8,870 nucleotides of DNA, taken from positions 1 to 8,870 of the forward strand of contig CABTXO010000051.1 of assembly GCA_902488725.1 (NCBI GenBank), written 5' to 3'. Positions within the stretch are counted from its first letter, which is position 1; every line of letters starts with the position of its first letter. The translations under genes and the position numbers were made by a program. Positions 7,390 through 8,870 of the stretch are shown in pieces. The notes below the pieces were generated by a model. The model did not search any database, was not told where the DNA came from, and saw only the letters and a list, made by a program, of their open reading frames with translations. The DNA comes from an uncultured Bacteroidales bacterium (GTDB lineage Bacteria; Bacteroidota; Bacteroidia; Bacteroidales; UBA932).

Positions 7390-8870
7390 ATGGACCGGAG
7401 CGAACTGGATACGAACGTGCAGTACCTGCCGGGCGTGGGGCCCAAGCGGGCTGCACTGCTTTCGCATGAACTCCAGGTCACGACAGTCGGAGACCTGATC
7501 CGGCTGTATCCTTTCCGGTACATCGACCGGAGTTCCATCCAGCAGATCGTCGATGTCCATCCGGACGCCGCCTTCATCCAGATTCTGGCGCAGGTCGTGT
7601 CGACCGAGTTGGCAGGCAAGAGCGGGAAGCGGCTCTCGGTCCTCGTCCGGGACGGCAGCGGGGAAATGGAGCTCGTTTTCTTTCGCGGCATCAAGTACAC
7701 CTTCGACCGGCTGAGGCCCGGGAGCACCTTCCTGTTCTTCGGGAAGCCGAGCGTGTACAACGGTCGTCTGAATATGGTCCATCCCGAGATCGACAACCCG
7801 CCCGCGGAGGGAGCCGCCCGTTTCGAGGGGACCCTCACCGGTGTCTACACCTCCACCGACCGGCTCAAGAACGGAGGCATCACCGGCAAGGTGATGAACC
7901 GGCTGATGGCGGCCGCCCTCGACCTTGCCTTGAAAGACGTGCCGGAAATCCTTCCGGACTATGTCCTGAAGGAAAAGGGGCTCGTGCCGATTCGGTTTGC
8001 ACTCCGGAATATTCATTTTCCCTCCGACGGCAACGCCCTCGCGAAGGCGCAGTACCGGCTGAAATGGGAGGAATTCTTCCTGCTGCAGCTGTCGCTCCTG
8101 AAGCAGAAATATGTCCGCAGCCGTGCGGAGGTGGGCATCCCCATGCCGAAGGTCGGTCCGGCGTTCAACACCTGCTATCATGCCCTTCCGTATGATCTGA
8201 CGGGAGCGCAGAAGCGGGTGATCAAGGAAATCCGCACCGACCTGATGAGCGGGCGCCAGATGAACCGGCTGCTGCAGGGGGATGTGGGCTCGGGCAAGAC
8301 GATGGTGGCGGTGCTCACGGCCCTCATCGCGGTCGGAAACGGCTACCAGGCCTGCATCATGGCTCCCACCGAGGTCCTGGCCCGGCAGCACTATGCCAAC
8401 ATTTCCCGCTACCTCGCCCCGACGGGGGTCCGCTGTGAACTGCTCACGGGTGCCGTAACGGCAGCGGCCCGCAGACCGATTCACGAAGGGCTCCGGGACG
8501 GATCGGTGGGCATCCTGATCGGGACCCACGCCGTGATCGAGGACGAAGTCCGGTTCCTGCGGCTGGGGCTCGCGGTCATCGATGAACAGCACCGCTTCGG
8601 GGTGGACCAGCGCTCCAAGCTCTGGTCGAAAGGGGCGGACGGCCTTCCGCCGCACGTGCTCGTGATGACGGCGACCCCGATTCCGAGGACCCTCGCGATG
8701 ACCCTGTACGGCGATCTGGACGTGTCCGTGATCGACGAGATGCCTCCCGGGCGCAAACCGATCCAGACCCTCTCCATCGGGGAAGGGAAGCGTCCGGACC
8801 TGTATCGCTTCCTGAAGGAGCAGATCGCCCTCGGCCGGCAGGTCTTCATCGTGTATCCTCTCATCTTCGA
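7390..8870 (+). CDS. recG: RecG, ATP-dependent branched-DNA helicase (3' end outside window)
   Basis: RecG is a superfamily 2 helicase that remodels stalled replication forks and branch-migrates Holliday junctions. 493 codons are visible without a stop, of about 690-700 expected. The N-terminus has the NVQYLPGVGPKRA segment usual for Bacteroidetes RecG, which supports the ATG at 7390. The wedge/OB region follows (about 60-150, with VRDGSGEMELVFF). Helicase domain 1 holds DLTGAQKRVI, Walker A GDVGSGKT (297-304), MAPTEVLARQH, GTHAVIED, the DEQH box (398-401) followed by RFGVDQR, and motif III MTATPIPRT (426-434). Sequence ends early in helicase domain 2 (QVFIVYPLIF). It is divergent from the WYL regulator across an 83-bp control region. 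The predicted transcription start falls at the ATG, so the mRNA may be leaderless. No defect is seen in the portion present. Confidence 0.97.
   Translation, partial: MDRSELDTNVQYLPGVGPKRAALLSHELQVTTVGDLIRLYPFRYIDRSSIQQIVDVHPDAAFIQILAQVVSTELAGKSGKRLSVLVRDGSGEMELVFFRGIKYTFDRLRPGSTFLFFGKPSVYNGRLNMVHPEIDNPPAEGAARFEGTLTGVYTSTDRLKNGGITGKVMNRLMAAALDLALKDVPEILPDYVLKEKGLVPIRFALRNIHFPSDGNALAKAQYRLKWEEFFLLQLSLLKQKYVRSRAEVGIPMPKVGPAFNTCYHALPYDLTGAQKRVIKEIRTDLMSGRQMNRLLQGDVGSGKTMVAVLTALIAVGNGYQACIMAPTEVLARQHYANISRYLAPTGVRCELLTGAVTAAARRPIHEGLRDGSVGILIGTHAVIEDEVRFLRLGLAVIDEQHRFGVDQRSKLWSKGADGLPPHVLVMTATPIPRTLAMTLYGDLDVSVIDEMPPGRKPIQTLSIGEGKRPDLYRFLKEQIALGRQVFIVYPLIF

Noticed and set aside
7307..7456. N-terminal extension of the WYL regulator by 50 residues
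   Set aside because: It would run through the divergent promoter region and into the start of recG, and the extra residues have no family resemblance. The ATG at 7304-7306 fits both the promoter and the domain.
7345..8655. A 436-codon minus-strand frame over recG
   Set aside because: Opposite a clear RecG helicase with Walker A and DEQH boxes; no motif in the translation.

Overview
The window reads as chromosomal DNA from a high-GC (roughly 60% by eye) member of the Bacteroidota, most likely a Bacteroidales lineage. The reasons are Bacteroidetes-style ClpX and RecG sequences, A-rich stretches or nothing at all instead of Shine-Dalgarno sites before the start codons, and two promoters of the Bacteroidetes sigma type (TTTG, about 20 bp, TAnnTTTG). 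The genus cannot be fixed from this sequence alone. No rRNA, tRNA, CRISPR array, transposase, phage gene or recognisable defence island is present.

Layout, left to right. Bases 1-677 (+) hold the C-terminal half of clpX, the AAA+ unfoldase of ClpXP. After 11 bp comes an M20-family zinc dipeptidase (689-2056, +), plausibly co-transcribed with clpX. A 110-bp gap follows (2057-2166) that can form alternative hairpins and ends in an A-rich tract. Then come pyrF (orotidine 5'-phosphate decarboxylase, 2167-2979, +) and a membrane-anchored calcineurin-like metallophosphoesterase (2976-3962, +), joined by an ATGA stop/start overlap. At 3963-3973 the coding strand switches, with only 11 bp between convergent genes. 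On the minus strand a WYL-domain regulator (6344-7306) is followed 6 bp later by a probable lipoprotein S9 prolyl-oligopeptidase-type peptidase (3974-6337), forming a two-gene operon. An 83-bp divergent control region (7307-7389) separates the WYL gene from recG (7390 to beyond the window end, +).

The genes are mostly housekeeping: protein turnover (ClpX, M20 dipeptidase, S9 peptidase), pyrimidine synthesis (PyrF), a membrane phosphoesterase and DNA repair (RecG). I do not see a clear new multi-gene system. The signals most worth a second look are: a divergent promoter pair arranged symmetrically about one point, with a 9-bp inverted repeat formed by its two -7 regions; a predicted leaderless recG transcript; the pairing of a WYL regulator (a family with known ssDNA sensors) with recG; a REP-like palindromic sequence read in frame inside the S9 peptidase gene; strong recurrence of the word GAATATG(CC) across the window; and mutually exclusive hairpins ahead of pyrF.
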